This document shows, piece by piece, positions 1 through 7,377 of a stretch of 13,656 nt of DNA. The notes under the pieces are model-generated. The model worked only from the letters and a program-made list of their open reading frames with translations. It ran no database searches and was not told the origin of the DNA. A program made the translations under genes and the position numbers. The stretch is from positions 1 to 13,656 of the forward strand of contig CAKZLR010000049.1 of NCBI GenBank assembly GCA_937127165.1, in the 5' to 3' direction. Within the stretch, counting starts at the first letter, position 1. Every line of letters starts with the position of its first letter. Source of the stretch: an uncultured Candidatus Peregrinibacteria bacterium. Lineage in GTDB: Bacteria; Patescibacteriota; JACMRA01.

Positions 1-1
1 T

Positions 2-58
2 GAACATGAATCACCGACAACCAGTTTTGACAACAAATCTTCACAGTCTAATTCTTAG
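2..58 (+). CDS. Possible C-terminal tail of an upstream gene (partial)
   Basis: The first 18 codons of this frame are open and end in TAG at 56-58. They encode a polar, serine- and asparagine-rich peptide ending SSQSNS, the kind of composition often seen in a disordered protein tail. A strong promoter begins only nine bases after the stop, which fits a gene boundary here. Nothing in so short a stretch allows a family assignment, and an open frame of 18 codons can occur by chance, so this is a guess from position and composition. Confidence 0.3.
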   Translation, partial: EHESPTTSFDNKSSQSNS

Positions 59-66
59 CAACTAAC

Positions 67-95
67 TTGACAGATTGCTAAATTTTTTATATACT
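67..95 (+). promoter_or_regulatory. Near-consensus sigma-70 promoter
   Basis: TTGACA at 67-72 and TATACT at 90-95 are separated by exactly 17 bases, so the -35 is perfect and the -10 differs from consensus at one base. Transcription would start near 102, about 290 bases before clpB. It is the best promoter-like match I see in the window. It could drive clpB with a long leader, or a separate small RNA. Confidence 0.6.
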
Positions 96-393
96 CGGAT
101 TGTTTGTTTTTTATATTTTTGGACAGTCTTGATCCTGAATAAGGTTTTTTCATGAAGATTCCATAGTTTAGATTGTTAAAATTTGTTGATCGAATATCTA
201 AATATTAGAAGAAGTTAAATTGAAAAAAAGATTTCAAATGTAGCACTATATATTATTTAAATGAAATTAATTACTTTTTGAAGTTAGTTGTAAATTGGAT
301 AGTTGTATAAAAATTTTAGTATAAAAAATTTTACAAGTTCAATAATAATGTAAAACTATACATTATACATGTTTTTTTAAAAAATTTTGTTTT
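96..393 (+). other. A/T-rich leader region before clpB, no gene seen
   Basis: This stretch lies between the strong promoter at 67-95 and the clpB start. I find no reading frame of useful length (the one ATG near 151 opens only four codons) and no tRNA-like fold. A TAGCACT at 241-247 recalls half of the HrcA/CIRCE heat-shock operator, but the matching inverted half is missing. It may be an untranslated leader or may hold an unrecognised small RNA. Confidence 0.35.
357..370 (+). promoter_or_regulatory. Tandem TATACAT, candidate -10 elements for clpB
   Basis: TATACAT occurs twice head to tail, at 357-363 and 364-370. Each copy resembles a -10 box, and the second ends 23 bases before the clpB ATG, leaving a short leader. 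No good -35 sits at the right distance. The same word, TTATACAT, occurs three times upstream of the minus-strand gene at the right end of the window, which suggests a shared promoter element, though in DNA this A/T-rich it may be chance. Confidence 0.35.
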
Positions 394-2943
394 ATGTCTC
401 CAGAAAAATTTACCGAGTCATCTCTTCAAGCTTTAGCTAAAGCTCAACAGCTAGCTAGTCAAAAATTTCACCAATATATTGAGCCGGAGCATTTGCTTTG
501 GGTTTTGTTAAATACCAAAGATTCTCTGGCTGTAAGGCTATTAGAGCTTGCGGGGGTCAATCCCAGTAGTTTGTTTACTAGTATTAACAATAAACTAGAA
601 AGCTTTCCAAAAGTTAGTGGCACTAGTGGGGGCCAGTATATTTCTGATAAATTGAATAAAATTTTAACTGAAACTGAAAAAGATGCCGAAAAAAGAGGAG
701 ATTCTTTCATTTCTAGTGATTTACTTTTTTACAATTTAATTATTCAAACCGATTACCAAAAATTGGTGGACATTACTAAACTACAACAAGCAATATCCAA
801 AGTTCGTGGTAATCACAAAGTTGATTCAGCGACTAGTGATCAGAATTTTGAGACTCTCAAAAAGTTCACCATTGATTTTACAGAACTAGCCGAAAAGGGC
901 AAACTAGATCCGGTTATTGGTAGAGATGAAGAAATTCGTCGAGCGATACAAATTCTACTTCGTAGAACCAAAAATAATCCTGTTTTGATTGGTGAGCCTG
1001 GGGTTGGTAAAACCGCGATTATTGAAGGTTTAGCTCAAAGAATTGTTAAAGGAGATGTGCCGGATGGCTTAAAAAACAAAAAATTACTAAGTTTGCAAAT
1101 GGCAAATTTGCTGGCTGGAGCCAAGTATCGAGGAGAGTTTGAAGAGAGATTGAAGAATGTAATTGAGGAGATTAAAAAATCGGAAGGACAAATTATTTTA
1201 TTTATTGATGAATTGCACACTATTGTAAATGCAGGCAAGGGAGAAGGTTCCAGTGATGCTGGGAATATGCTTAAACCACCTTTAGCTAGAGGTGAATTAA
1301 GACTAATTGGTGCCACTACTCTTGATGAATACCGAGAGATTGAGAAAGACTCAGCTTTGGAAAGAAGGTTTCAGCCGATTTATGTTAGTGAACCAACAGT
1401 AGAAGATACTATCTCTATTTTACGAGGCATAAAAGAGAAATATGAATTGCATCACGGCGTAAGAATCAGTGATGGAGCAATTATTGCGGCTAGTCGATTA
1501 TCTCATAGATATTTACCAGATAGAAAACTACCCGACAAAGCTATCGATTTAATTGACGAAGCAGCTAGTAGAATTAAAATGCAACTTGAGTCCTCGCCAG
1601 AAGCAATTGACCGAATTAATCGTCAAAAGTTACAACTAGAGATTGAACGACAAAGTTTGAAAGAAGAAAAAGATCCAGAAGTTAGAAAAAGAGAAGAAAA
1701 AATCACAGAACAACTTAAAAATTTAGAACAACAAATTAAGGATTTGCATGCCAAATGGGAACTAGAAAAACAAAGCTTATCTAAAATTAGACAACTACAA
1801 GCTAAAATTGACCAAAAGAAAATCGAGTTGGACAAATACGAAAGAGAAGCTGATTTAGAAAACCTAGTTAGGGTACAAAGAATAGAAATTCCAGCTTTAG
1901 AGAAAGAATTGGGTGAGCTTGAACAAAAATTAAAAGATGCGGAGTTTATTCAATTGGAGGTCACTGAAGAAATTATTGCTCAAATAGTTAGCAAGTGGAC
2001 AGGTATACCGATTAGTAAACTAGTTGGAAGCGAAAAACAAAGACTTTTGTCTTTGGAACAAGAATTAGCCAAGGGGGTAATTGGCCAACAAGAGGCTATC
2101 ATCGCTGTAGCTAATGCTGTTCGTCGTTCTAGAGTTGGTCTAAAAGATAAAAATAAACCAATTGGTAACTTTTTGTTCTTAGGTCCTACGGGGGTAGGTA
2201 AGACTGAACTTTCCAAAACTTTAGCTAGAGCTCTGTTTGATTCAGAGCAGGCTATGGTGAGAATTGATATGAGTGAATATATGGAAAAACACGCGGTATC
2301 TAGGTTAATTGGTTCACCACCAGGATATGTTGGCTATGAACAAGGTGGGCAGTTGACCGAAGCTATAAGAAGAAGGCCTTATTCGGTGATTTTGTTTGAT
2401 GAGATCGAAAAAGCCCACCTAGAAGTGTTTAATGTACTATTGCAAGTTTTAGACGATGGTCGTTTGACGGATGGTCAAGGAAGAGTTGTTGACTTTAAGA
2501 ACACTATTATTATCATGACATCTAATTTAGGTTCATCAAAAATTTTAGAAATGACTCAAAAAAATGAAAGTTATGAGAGTATCCAGAAAGCTATAATTGG
2601 AATTCTAGAGTCTTTCTTTAAACCAGAGTTTCTTAATCGTATTGATGATATTGTTGTATTTAAACCCTTAACAGAAGTAGAATTAGAAAAAATAATTACA
2701 ATTCAAATAGATAACCTTAACCAAAAGCTACAAGAACAACAAATTCTTGTTGACTTGACCCCTCAAGCTAGACAATATTTAATTAGGGTTGGTTATGATC
2801 CAGTTTTTGGAGCTAGACCATTAAAGAGAGTAATAGCCAAAGAAATAGAAAATTTAATTGCTGAGGGCATATTATCTGAAAAAATCAGATCTAAGCAAGT
2901 GGTGATTTTGGATGAAGTGGGGGGAAAGTTGGTAGTTGTTTAG
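394..2943 (+). CDS. clpB: ATP-dependent disaggregase ClpB
   Basis: ClpB is a hexameric AAA+ machine that pulls proteins out of aggregates in the cytoplasm, normally with DnaK. The 849-residue product is close to the usual ClpB length of about 860. It has a Clp N-terminal domain (about 1-145), a first ATPase domain with Walker A GEPGVGKT (200-207) and Walker B D272-E273, a substrate pore tyrosine at 245, and a long charged coiled-coil middle domain (about 400-530). The second ATPase domain has GPTGVGKT (597-604), Walker B D669-E670, pore tyrosine 645, an LNR arginine finger (747-749) and the sensor-2 GAR (806-808). The long middle domain, and the lack of an IGF-type ClpP-docking loop after the TSNLGS motif, argue for ClpB rather than ClpC or ClpA. 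The start matches the family N-terminus; no Shine-Dalgarno sequence precedes it. All catalytic motifs are intact. No dnaK or grpE is in view. Confidence 0.96.
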   Translation: MSPEKFTESSLQALAKAQQLASQKFHQYIEPEHLLWVLLNTKDSLAVRLLELAGVNPSSLFTSINNKLESFPKVSGTSGGQYISDKLNKILTETEKDAEKRGDSFISSDLLFYNLIIQTDYQKLVDITKLQQAISKVRGNHKVDSATSDQNFETLKKFTIDFTELAEKGKLDPVIGRDEEIRRAIQILLRRTKNNPVLIGEPGVGKTAIIEGLAQRIVKGDVPDGLKNKKLLSLQMANLLAGAKYRGEFEERLKNVIEEIKKSEGQIILFIDELHTIVNAGKGEGSSDAGNMLKPPLARGELRLIGATTLDEYREIEKDSALERRFQPIYVSEPTVEDTISILRGIKEKYELHHGVRISDGAIIAASRLSHRYLPDRKLPDKAIDLIDEAASRIKMQLESSPEAIDRINRQKLQLEIERQSLKEEKDPEVRKREEKITEQLKNLEQQIKDLHAKWELEKQSLSKIRQLQAKIDQKKIELDKYEREADLENLVRVQRIEIPALEKELGELEQKLKDAEFIQLEVTEEIIAQIVSKWTGIPISKLVGSEKQRLLSLEQELAKGVIGQQEAIIAVANAVRRSRVGLKDKNKPIGNFLFLGPTGVGKTELSKTLARALFDSEQAMVRIDMSEYMEKHAVSRLIGSPPGYVGYEQGGQLTEAIRRRPYSVILFDEIEKAHLEVFNVLLQVLDDGRLTDGQGRVVDFKNTIIIMTSNLGSSKILEMTQKNESYESIQKAIIGILESFFKPEFLNRIDDIVVFKPLTEVELEKIITIQIDNLNQKLQEQQILVDLTPQARQYLIRVGYDPVFGARPLKRVIAKEIENLIAEGILSEKIRSKQVVILDEVGGKLVVV

Positions 2944-3039
2944 CAAATCTTTTTTATTGATTTTCAAAAAATCGAAAGTGATATTTGGCTAATTTTGGAT
3001 AAAGATTTTTACTTCTAAATTAAGTAATCTTAAGTAAAG

Positions 3040-3840
3040 TGTTGTGTAAATTTTTCTAAATTTTGACTAAATACTACCATCTTCTATTTCTTCATTAACA
3101 TGTTTTACATCATATTAACCTTCTATTACACCATCTCTCTAATAATAAGAACAACATCACCTTAATATGTTAAAATATTTTTCCAAATATAAAGAATTTC
3201 TCTTATATGTTTTCTAAAATATAGTTTTATAATCATGTTCACCTTAATAAATATTTAACCTGACTGGGATTTTCTGTGAATGTATAACCAATATCTCACT
3301 ATCTCCATATACTTTGCTGTACATTCTTATATAAGAAGCTATAACCAAACTATTTAAATCTGAAATAACCGCGGAGTAGTTGATCCAATTTTTCGCTTTC
3401 TATAATTGCATCTAATTATCTTGTAAACATTTCAGCCAAAGCTACTTTACCACCAGCCACAGGTTTATTAATGAATTCTTTTACAGACTACTGTTTTGTT
3501 GTATCTAATTTCTCTATTCAATAATAGATTTAATAGATTTTTTTAAAATAGATTCTTTGTCCAAAAGGCGTTTGCAAAAATGTTTACTTACTGTTGCCGA
3601 GTGGCTTTTTTAGGTCTAATTGTCTAACCTGCTATTGTTGCTTCAAATTGTTGTTTCGGAAATATAACCTTTAATCGATATTTATTGATCATTCCCATAT
3701 TTAGTTTTTCTATATTTCTTCTAACTCTTTGATTTCATCAAAGTCTAGTTGTTGCGCATCTTTGGTTTTAATTCTCTTTGTAAGGCTTATTGTCTTAAAC
3801 AGTTTTGTCTATTTACTGAGAATTCGGGAGAGATATAAGT
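3040..3840 (-). pseudogene. Heavily decayed minus-strand coding relic, family unknown
   Basis: Read on the minus strand, this region gives a run of protein-like pieces that jump between frames and are cut by stops. They include a lysine-rich piece with DFDEIKELE (near 3730), KEFINKPVAGGKVALAEM (near 3430-3480) and SLVIASYIRMYSKVYG (near 3301-3350). The composition (mixed charged and hydrophobic, few repeats) looks more like former protein than like random A/T-rich spacer. I do not recognise the family. The strand is the same as the gmd relic next to it, so both may come from one lost transcription unit. It could also be chance, since short open pieces arise in any sequence; the frame-jumping makes the limits approximate. 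Confidence 0.35.
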
Positions 3841-3937
3841 AAGATTTTTTAGTTATTGGTTACCGCTATGCTACATTTAGTACTATTTCAAAATACTTAA
3901 TAGTATTAGTATCATTTTACCTTATATATATTAAAAA

Positions 3938-3992
3938 AAGTATGTAGTAAGTATATAATAAGTAATAGAAGTATACAATAAAAGTATACAAA
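3938..3992 (+). repeat. Degenerate short tandem repeat, unit AAGTATACAAT
   Basis: Five copies of an 11-base unit lie in a row: AAGTATGTAGT (3938), AAGTATATAAT (3949), a shortened AAGTAATAG (3960), AAGTATACAAT (3969) and AAGTATACAAA (3982). The spacing is 11, 11, 9 and 13 bases. On the minus strand each full copy contains a -10-like TATACTT or close variant, so the block could be a cluster of promoter-like words upstream of the relic at 3040-3840. It could also be an iteron-like binding array or simple-sequence drift. Confidence 0.45.
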
Positions 3993-4104
3993 AAGAAATA
4001 GCAGATAAAAATTATCCTTAAAAATTTAAACTTTTTAGTTTAGTCTAACTTTTATTCGTATTGATTACACAATCAGTTTATAACTTTATAACTGAGAGAA
4101 TATC

Positions 4105-5213
4105 CTAAAAAGATAATAAATTCTTTTTAATTTGCGTTAGTCTACAGTTTAAATAATTTAACTGTAGTTTATTTAATATCCCTATTTTTTTTAAAATAGC
4201 AATATCATGTTGAACCATTGTTTTAGTTGAATCTTCGACCGTAGTTTTTGGTTCTCAGCCTAGTTTTTCTTTAGCTTTTGTAGAATCTCCTGGTAATAAA
4301 TCAACTTCTGTAGGTCTATAAAATTTTGGATTAACCTTTACTAGTAATTCACCCGTTTTAGCATCGAATCCTTATTCATTATCTCCTTCACCCTCCCACC
4401 TAATTGTCTACCAGTACAGTCAAAAGCGAAATTAACAAAATCTCTAATTTCAGTTGTTTTACCAGTAGCCAAAACAAAAGTATCTGGTTCGTCTGCTTGT
4501 AGCATAAGGCACATACCTTCAACATACTCCTTAACATACCCCCCCAATCTCTCATAGCATCTAAATTACCTAATTCAAGGGTTTTACCCTGACCTACTCC
4601 CACTTAGCTACATTCATAGTGATTTTACAAGTCACAAACTCAGGACCCCTAAGTTCGCTTTTGTGGTTAAACAAAATTTCACTAGTGGCAAACATACCAT
4701 AACTTTCGCGGTAGTTTACGGTCATCCAGTGAGCATACAGTTTGGCTATTACGTAGGGACTGCGAGGGTAGAAAGGTGTGGTTTCGTTTTGAGGCACAGC
4801 TTTGACTTCGCCAAACTTTTCGCTAGTAGAGGCTTGGTAAAATTTAGTTTTAGAACTAAAGTGTTTGAGAATATCCAACAAGTAAGTTACCCCCATGCCG
4901 TACCACACTGGTATAAATTGGTTGTTTAGCTGGTACCAACAAAAATCTGAGTCATTAAGTTGTAAAATTCATTAGGTTGTATGTCTTTAATTACTTGCAT
5001 CATGTTGGTGTATTATAGCAAATCAAATTCAACTAGTTTGATATGGTCGGTTACACCAACAAAGTCAAGGTTAAACAAGTTTTGTTTACTAGTACGACGA
5101 ACTCCACCAAAAACTTGGTAGCCTTTGTCTACTAAAGATTTGGCCAGCCAAGCCCCGTCTTGTCCTGTTATACCTGTAATAAATGCTTTTTTTATACCAA
5201 AAGTTTTTATCAT
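4105..5213 (-). pseudogene. gmd: GDP-mannose 4,6-dehydratase pseudogene
   Basis: Gmd turns GDP-mannose into GDP-4-keto-6-deoxymannose, the precursor of GDP-fucose, GDP-rhamnose and related surface sugars. The minus strand carries it from end to end, but in pieces. The N-terminus with the NAD-binding GITGQDGAWLA is intact (5213 to about 5014), then comes an in-frame TAA. The central block (about 4908-4600) keeps FYQASTSE, YPRSPYVIAK with the catalytic Tyr-x3-Lys, and VNYRESYGM. Next are LGNLDAMRDWG, MLQADEPDTFVLATG and, near 4320-4260, KFYRPTEVDLLPGDSTKAKEKLG followed by TGA (4255-4257) where the family has tryptophan. The pieces lie in different frames, with breaks near 4930 (about two bases lost), 4600, 4540 and 4390. 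The order and spacing match Gmd of about 340 residues. The last in-frame stop is at 4105-4107, although homology fades near 4180. The intact catalytic motifs suggest fairly recent loss. Confidence 0.9.
4142..4167. repeat. Inverted repeat (stem-loop) at the end of the gmd relic
   Basis: CTACAGTT at 4142-4149 pairs with AACTGTAG at 4160-4167, and the A/T-rich interior can extend the stem with one bulged base. It lies where gmd homology ends on the minus strand, so it may once have been that gene's transcription terminator. No clean T-tract follows it on the minus strand; a T-rich run follows on the plus strand, where no gene reads into it. Confidence 0.4.
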
Positions 5214-5446
5214 CAGTTAAAAAACGGCAAAAATAAAAGCTGTCAAATTTTTATATTTGTTGTTAATATATCTTCATTTAAAAATTTATCTTTAAATAAT
5301 CTAAAAATTAGTTCATTTTTAATTGAGGAAAATTGTTTTAGGGTTAAAGTAGTGAAAAAGTAGTAAATAATTATTTTTTATTTTTTTATTATTTTTTACG
5401 TAAAATTTGTTTATATATTTAGCAATAAAGCTAGTCAGTACAAGAG

Positions 5447-5475
5447 TTGACAAATCAAAAAAAAACTCTAATTCT
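5447..5475 (+). promoter_or_regulatory. Candidate promoter for the tRNA pair
   Basis: A perfect -35 TTGACA lies at 5447-5452. The -10 expected 16-18 bases later falls in the sequence TAATTCT (5469-5475), a weak match. Transcription would start near 5482, giving an 18-base leader before tRNA-Tyr, a sensible distance for a tRNA operon. The perfect -35 and its position are the support; the poor -10 is the weakness. Confidence 0.4.
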
Positions 5476-5499
5476 AGGGAAGTGAGTTCTTGGTTCGAG

Positions 5500-5587
5500 C
5501 CGGAGTTGGCCGAGTGGTCAATGGCAGCAGACTGTAAATCTGCCGGGCTTGTTCCCTACCGAGGTTCGAATCCTCGACTCCGGACCA
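5500..5587 (+). tRNA. tRNA-Tyr (anticodon GUA), class II, CCA encoded
   Basis: The sequence folds into a full tRNA. The acceptor stem CCGGAGT pairs with ACTCCGG (5577-5583). The D stem is GCC/GGC, the anticodon stem GCAGA/TCTGC with loop CTGTAAA and anticodon GTA at 5534-5536, and the T stem CGAGG/CCTCG with loop TTCGAAT. The extra arm is long (5544-5559, stem GGG/CCC), as in bacterial tRNA-Tyr. A73 and an encoded CCA follow directly. The first base pair is C1:G72, whereas bacterial tRNA-Tyr normally has G1:C72; C1:G72 is the archaeal and eukaryotic form. The GUA anticodon is one of the four that can carry queuosine, relevant to the transporter gene downstream. Confidence 0.97.
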
Positions 5588-5621
5588 TGTTGCTGGTTTT
5601 AGTAAAATTAGCAAAAATTCA

Positions 5622-5696
5622 GCGGGATTCGTATAGTGGTTATTACCTCAGCTTTCCAAGCTGATGAGACGGGTTCGATTCCCGTATCCCGCTCCA
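5622..5696 (+). tRNA. tRNA-Gly (anticodon UCC), CCA encoded
   Basis: This is a standard class I cloverleaf. The acceptor stem GCGGGAT pairs with ATCCCGC (5686-5692). The anticodon stem is TCAGC/GCTGA with loop TTTCCAA and anticodon TCC at 5656's neighbourhood (5655-5657), and the T stem is ACGGG/CCCGT with loop TTCGATT. The discriminator is T73, as usual for tRNA-Gly, and CCA is encoded. It lies 34 bases after tRNA-Tyr and is probably co-transcribed with it. It reads GGA and GGG codons. It is not a UGA-reading glycine tRNA of the SR1/Gracilibacteria type. Confidence 0.97.
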
Positions 5697-5749
5697 GTTC
5701 GTTTTCATTTATCGTTTTATTTTTAAATTTCCTAATCTTTATTAGAATT

Positions 5750-6322
5750 ATGACAATAATTAATGTTGTGTTAACAATTTTTATAATTGTTTTGGTAGTA
5801 ATTGTTTTTTCTGCAATTATAGTTTATAACAGGCTTATATCTTTACAAAACAAAGTTAAAGAAGGTGCTAGCGATATTGATGTACAGCTCAAAAGAAGAT
5901 ACGATTTGATCCCTAACCTTATTAACACTGTAAAAGGGGCTGCTAATTTTGAACAAGAAACTTTAGATAAAGTAATCAAAGCTAGACAACAGGCAATCAA
6001 CATTTCTGGTCTGACCAAAGAAAAAATGGAAGCAGAAAATATGCTTTCTGGAGCTTTAAGACAACTATTTGCTTTATCTGAAAACTATCCAGACATCAAA
6101 TCAAATCAAAATTACTTGCAACTACAACAAGAATTAACTAATACCGAAGATCGTATTTTGTCTGCTAGAAGATTTTATAACCAGGTTGTGGCCGACTATA
6201 ATACTTATCAAAATCAATTTCCAGCTATTTTATTCAAGGGTCTTGCTAATGCTAAAATTGAACCATTTTTTGAGCTAGAAAACCCAACCGAAGAAAGAAA
6301 AGTTCCTGAAGTTAGGTTTTAA
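5750..6322 (+). CDS. lemA: LemA family membrane protein
   Basis: LemA proteins have one N-terminal membrane segment and a helical soluble domain; their exact job is unsettled, with links to envelope stress. The 190-residue product matches in length and layout. It has a hydrophobic segment at about 3-26, then the family signature with LKRRYDLIPNLINTVKG (47-63), the following FEQETLDKV, and the C-terminal SARRFYNQVVADYN (138-151). The open frame extends upstream into tRNA-Gly, so the ATG at 5750 is chosen: it puts the membrane segment at the very start and lies 53 bases after the tRNA. There is no Shine-Dalgarno sequence. The tRNA pair, lemA and the transporter gene may form one transcript. LemA is often found beside the protease HtpX, but no htpX gene is present here. 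Confidence 0.93.
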   Translation: MTIINVVLTIFIIVLVVIVFSAIIVYNRLISLQNKVKEGASDIDVQLKRRYDLIPNLINTVKGAANFEQETLDKVIKARQQAINISGLTKEKMEAENMLSGALRQLFALSENYPDIKSNQNYLQLQQELTNTEDRILSARRFYNQVVADYNTYQNQFPAILFKGLANAKIEPFFELENPTEERKVPEVRF

Positions 6323-6369
6323 TTTACGTATTGAATATGTATGGCGTGTTTCGATTAGGTTTTTTCAAA

Positions 6370-7131
6370 ATGTCACAGGATTTTAAGCTCAAGCTTTTAC
6401 TTGGTTTGTATGTGACGATGATGATATGTGCTAATATTTTTGGTACCAAAATTTGGGAAATTAGATATCCTGAGTTTGTTCAGTCTATCTTATCACCACT
6501 AGATAATTTAGTTTTCACTTTTGGATCTCAAACGGTGATTCCTTTTTCTTCTCAAGCTTTGAGCTTTTCTGTAGGTTTATTTGCCTTACCTATTCTTTTC
6601 TTAATTACTGACATAGTTGCTGAAGTTAAAGGTAGCAAAGAGGCAAATGATATTTTCAAAATTGGTCTAATTTGCTTGGCTGTCTTATTAGCCTATTCTG
6701 TTTTGGTAGTAAACTTACCTCCCGCTCAGAGATTTTTAAAAAATGAAGAGTATGTTTCGGTTTTTGGTCAATCTATAAGGTTTATTTTAGCTAGTTTTAC
6801 GGCTTTTGCTGTCTCCCAAAGTCTAGATATAGTTCTTTTTGAAAGAATAAAAAGTATTACTGCGGAAAAATTTCTTTGGTTCAGAAACAATCTTTCCACC
6901 TTCATTAGCCAGTTTATTGACACTAGTGTGTTTTACTTGATAGCTTTTACTAAGTTGCCTTTTGATATTCCTTTTTTAGGCATATCCGCTGATCAAGGTT
7001 TGGATTTTGATTTTATGGTTAAAATTTTTATTCCATACTATATATTTAAAGTTTTATTTGCTTTATTAGACACACCTTTAGTCTACTTAGGTGTTTGGTG
7101 GCTTCGAGGGTCAAAAGCTTCAGTTAGTTAA
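6370..7131 (+). CDS. yhhQ: VUT/YhhQ-family queuosine-precursor transporter
   Basis: Members of the VUT (YhhQ) family are inner-membrane proteins that take up queuosine precursors such as preQ0 or preQ1 for tRNA modification. The 253-residue product has six likely membrane helices (about 8-25, 62-82, 95-116, 135-155, 176-196 and 215-242). Family hallmarks are TDIVAEVKG (80-88) after helix 2, RNNLSTFISQFIDTSVFY (172-189), and YYIFKVLFALLDTPLVY near the end. The frame is also open upstream, with TTG at 6331 and ATG at 6337; I prefer ATG 6370 because MSQDFK fits the short polar lead-in usual before helix 1. It follows lemA by 47 bases on the same strand. The nearby tRNA-Tyr(GUA) is a queuosine acceptor, but substrate choice cannot be proved from sequence, and no tRNA-guanine transglycosylase is in view. 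Confidence 0.87.
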   Translation: MSQDFKLKLLLGLYVTMMICANIFGTKIWEIRYPEFVQSILSPLDNLVFTFGSQTVIPFSSQALSFSVGLFALPILFLITDIVAEVKGSKEANDIFKIGLICLAVLLAYSVLVVNLPPAQRFLKNEEYVSVFGQSIRFILASFTAFAVSQSLDIVLFERIKSITAEKFLWFRNNLSTFISQFIDTSVFYLIAFTKLPFDIPFLGISADQGLDFDFMVKIFIPYYIFKVLFALLDTPLVYLGVWWLRGSKASVS

Positions 7132-7310
7132 AAATCTAATTTTGGAATGAACAGGTTTAAATAATTTGATTGTAAGTTTAGATATAATTGTAGATATTCG
7201 CATTCACTTATACTTATTTGCTATTGTTGTTTTTTACAAAGATATACTTTACTATCCAAAAATTTTAGGTTTTTTGATAAACTTGACAAAACAAGGGTAT
7301 GTGTCCATTT

Positions 7311-7355
7311 TGCTATACAGCCAAAAATCTCTTTGACTTTTCAGGTAATTATAAA
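7311..7355 (+). promoter_or_regulatory. Candidate secA promoter elements
   Basis: Two -10-like words precede secA. An extended -10, TG-C-TATACA, lies at 7311-7319, and TATAAA lies at 7350-7355, ending 22 bases before the ATG. Neither has a well-spaced -35: a TTGACT at 7333-7338 is only 11 bases from the second, and a TTGACA at 7283-7288 is 25 bases from the first. A promoter of its own fits the 246-base gap after the transporter gene. Confidence 0.35.
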
Positions 7356-7377
7356 ATCACAATTCAAATTTTGATTT

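Noticed and set aside
241..247. TAGCACT as half of a CIRCE heat-shock operator before clpB
   Set aside because: The inverted GAGTGCTA half at the required nine-base spacing is absent.
2957..2973. GATTTT-CAA-AAAATC hairpin after clpB as a terminator
   Set aside because: The stem is only six mostly A/T pairs and no T-tract follows it.
4255..4257. TGA where Gmd has tryptophan, hinting at UGA read as Trp
   Set aside because: The gene also carries TAA stops and frame breaks, and tryptophan is encoded by TGG in the intact genes, so this is a pseudogene mutation rather than a changed code.
4663..4929. 88-residue plus-strand open frame
   Set aside because: It is the antisense of the gmd central block, which carries clear family motifs on the minus strand.
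2944..5213. Possible insertion sequence or other mobile element in the gene-poor region
   Set aside because: I found no transposase-like motif, no terminal inverted repeats and no target duplications; the readable content is a decayed metabolic gene.
5160..5363. 67-residue plus-strand open frame
   Set aside because: It overlaps the antisense of the gmd start, with A/T-rich composition and no recognisable motif.
5502..5582. Alternative tRNA-Tyr acceptor pairing GGAGTTG/CGACTCC, which would give G1
   Set aside because: It breaks the T stem and leaves two extra bases before CCA, while the C1:G72 register puts A73 and CCA in exactly the right place.
5407..5664. 85-residue plus-strand open frame over the tRNAs
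   Set aside because: It runs through tRNA-Tyr and part of tRNA-Gly and has no protein-like features of its own.
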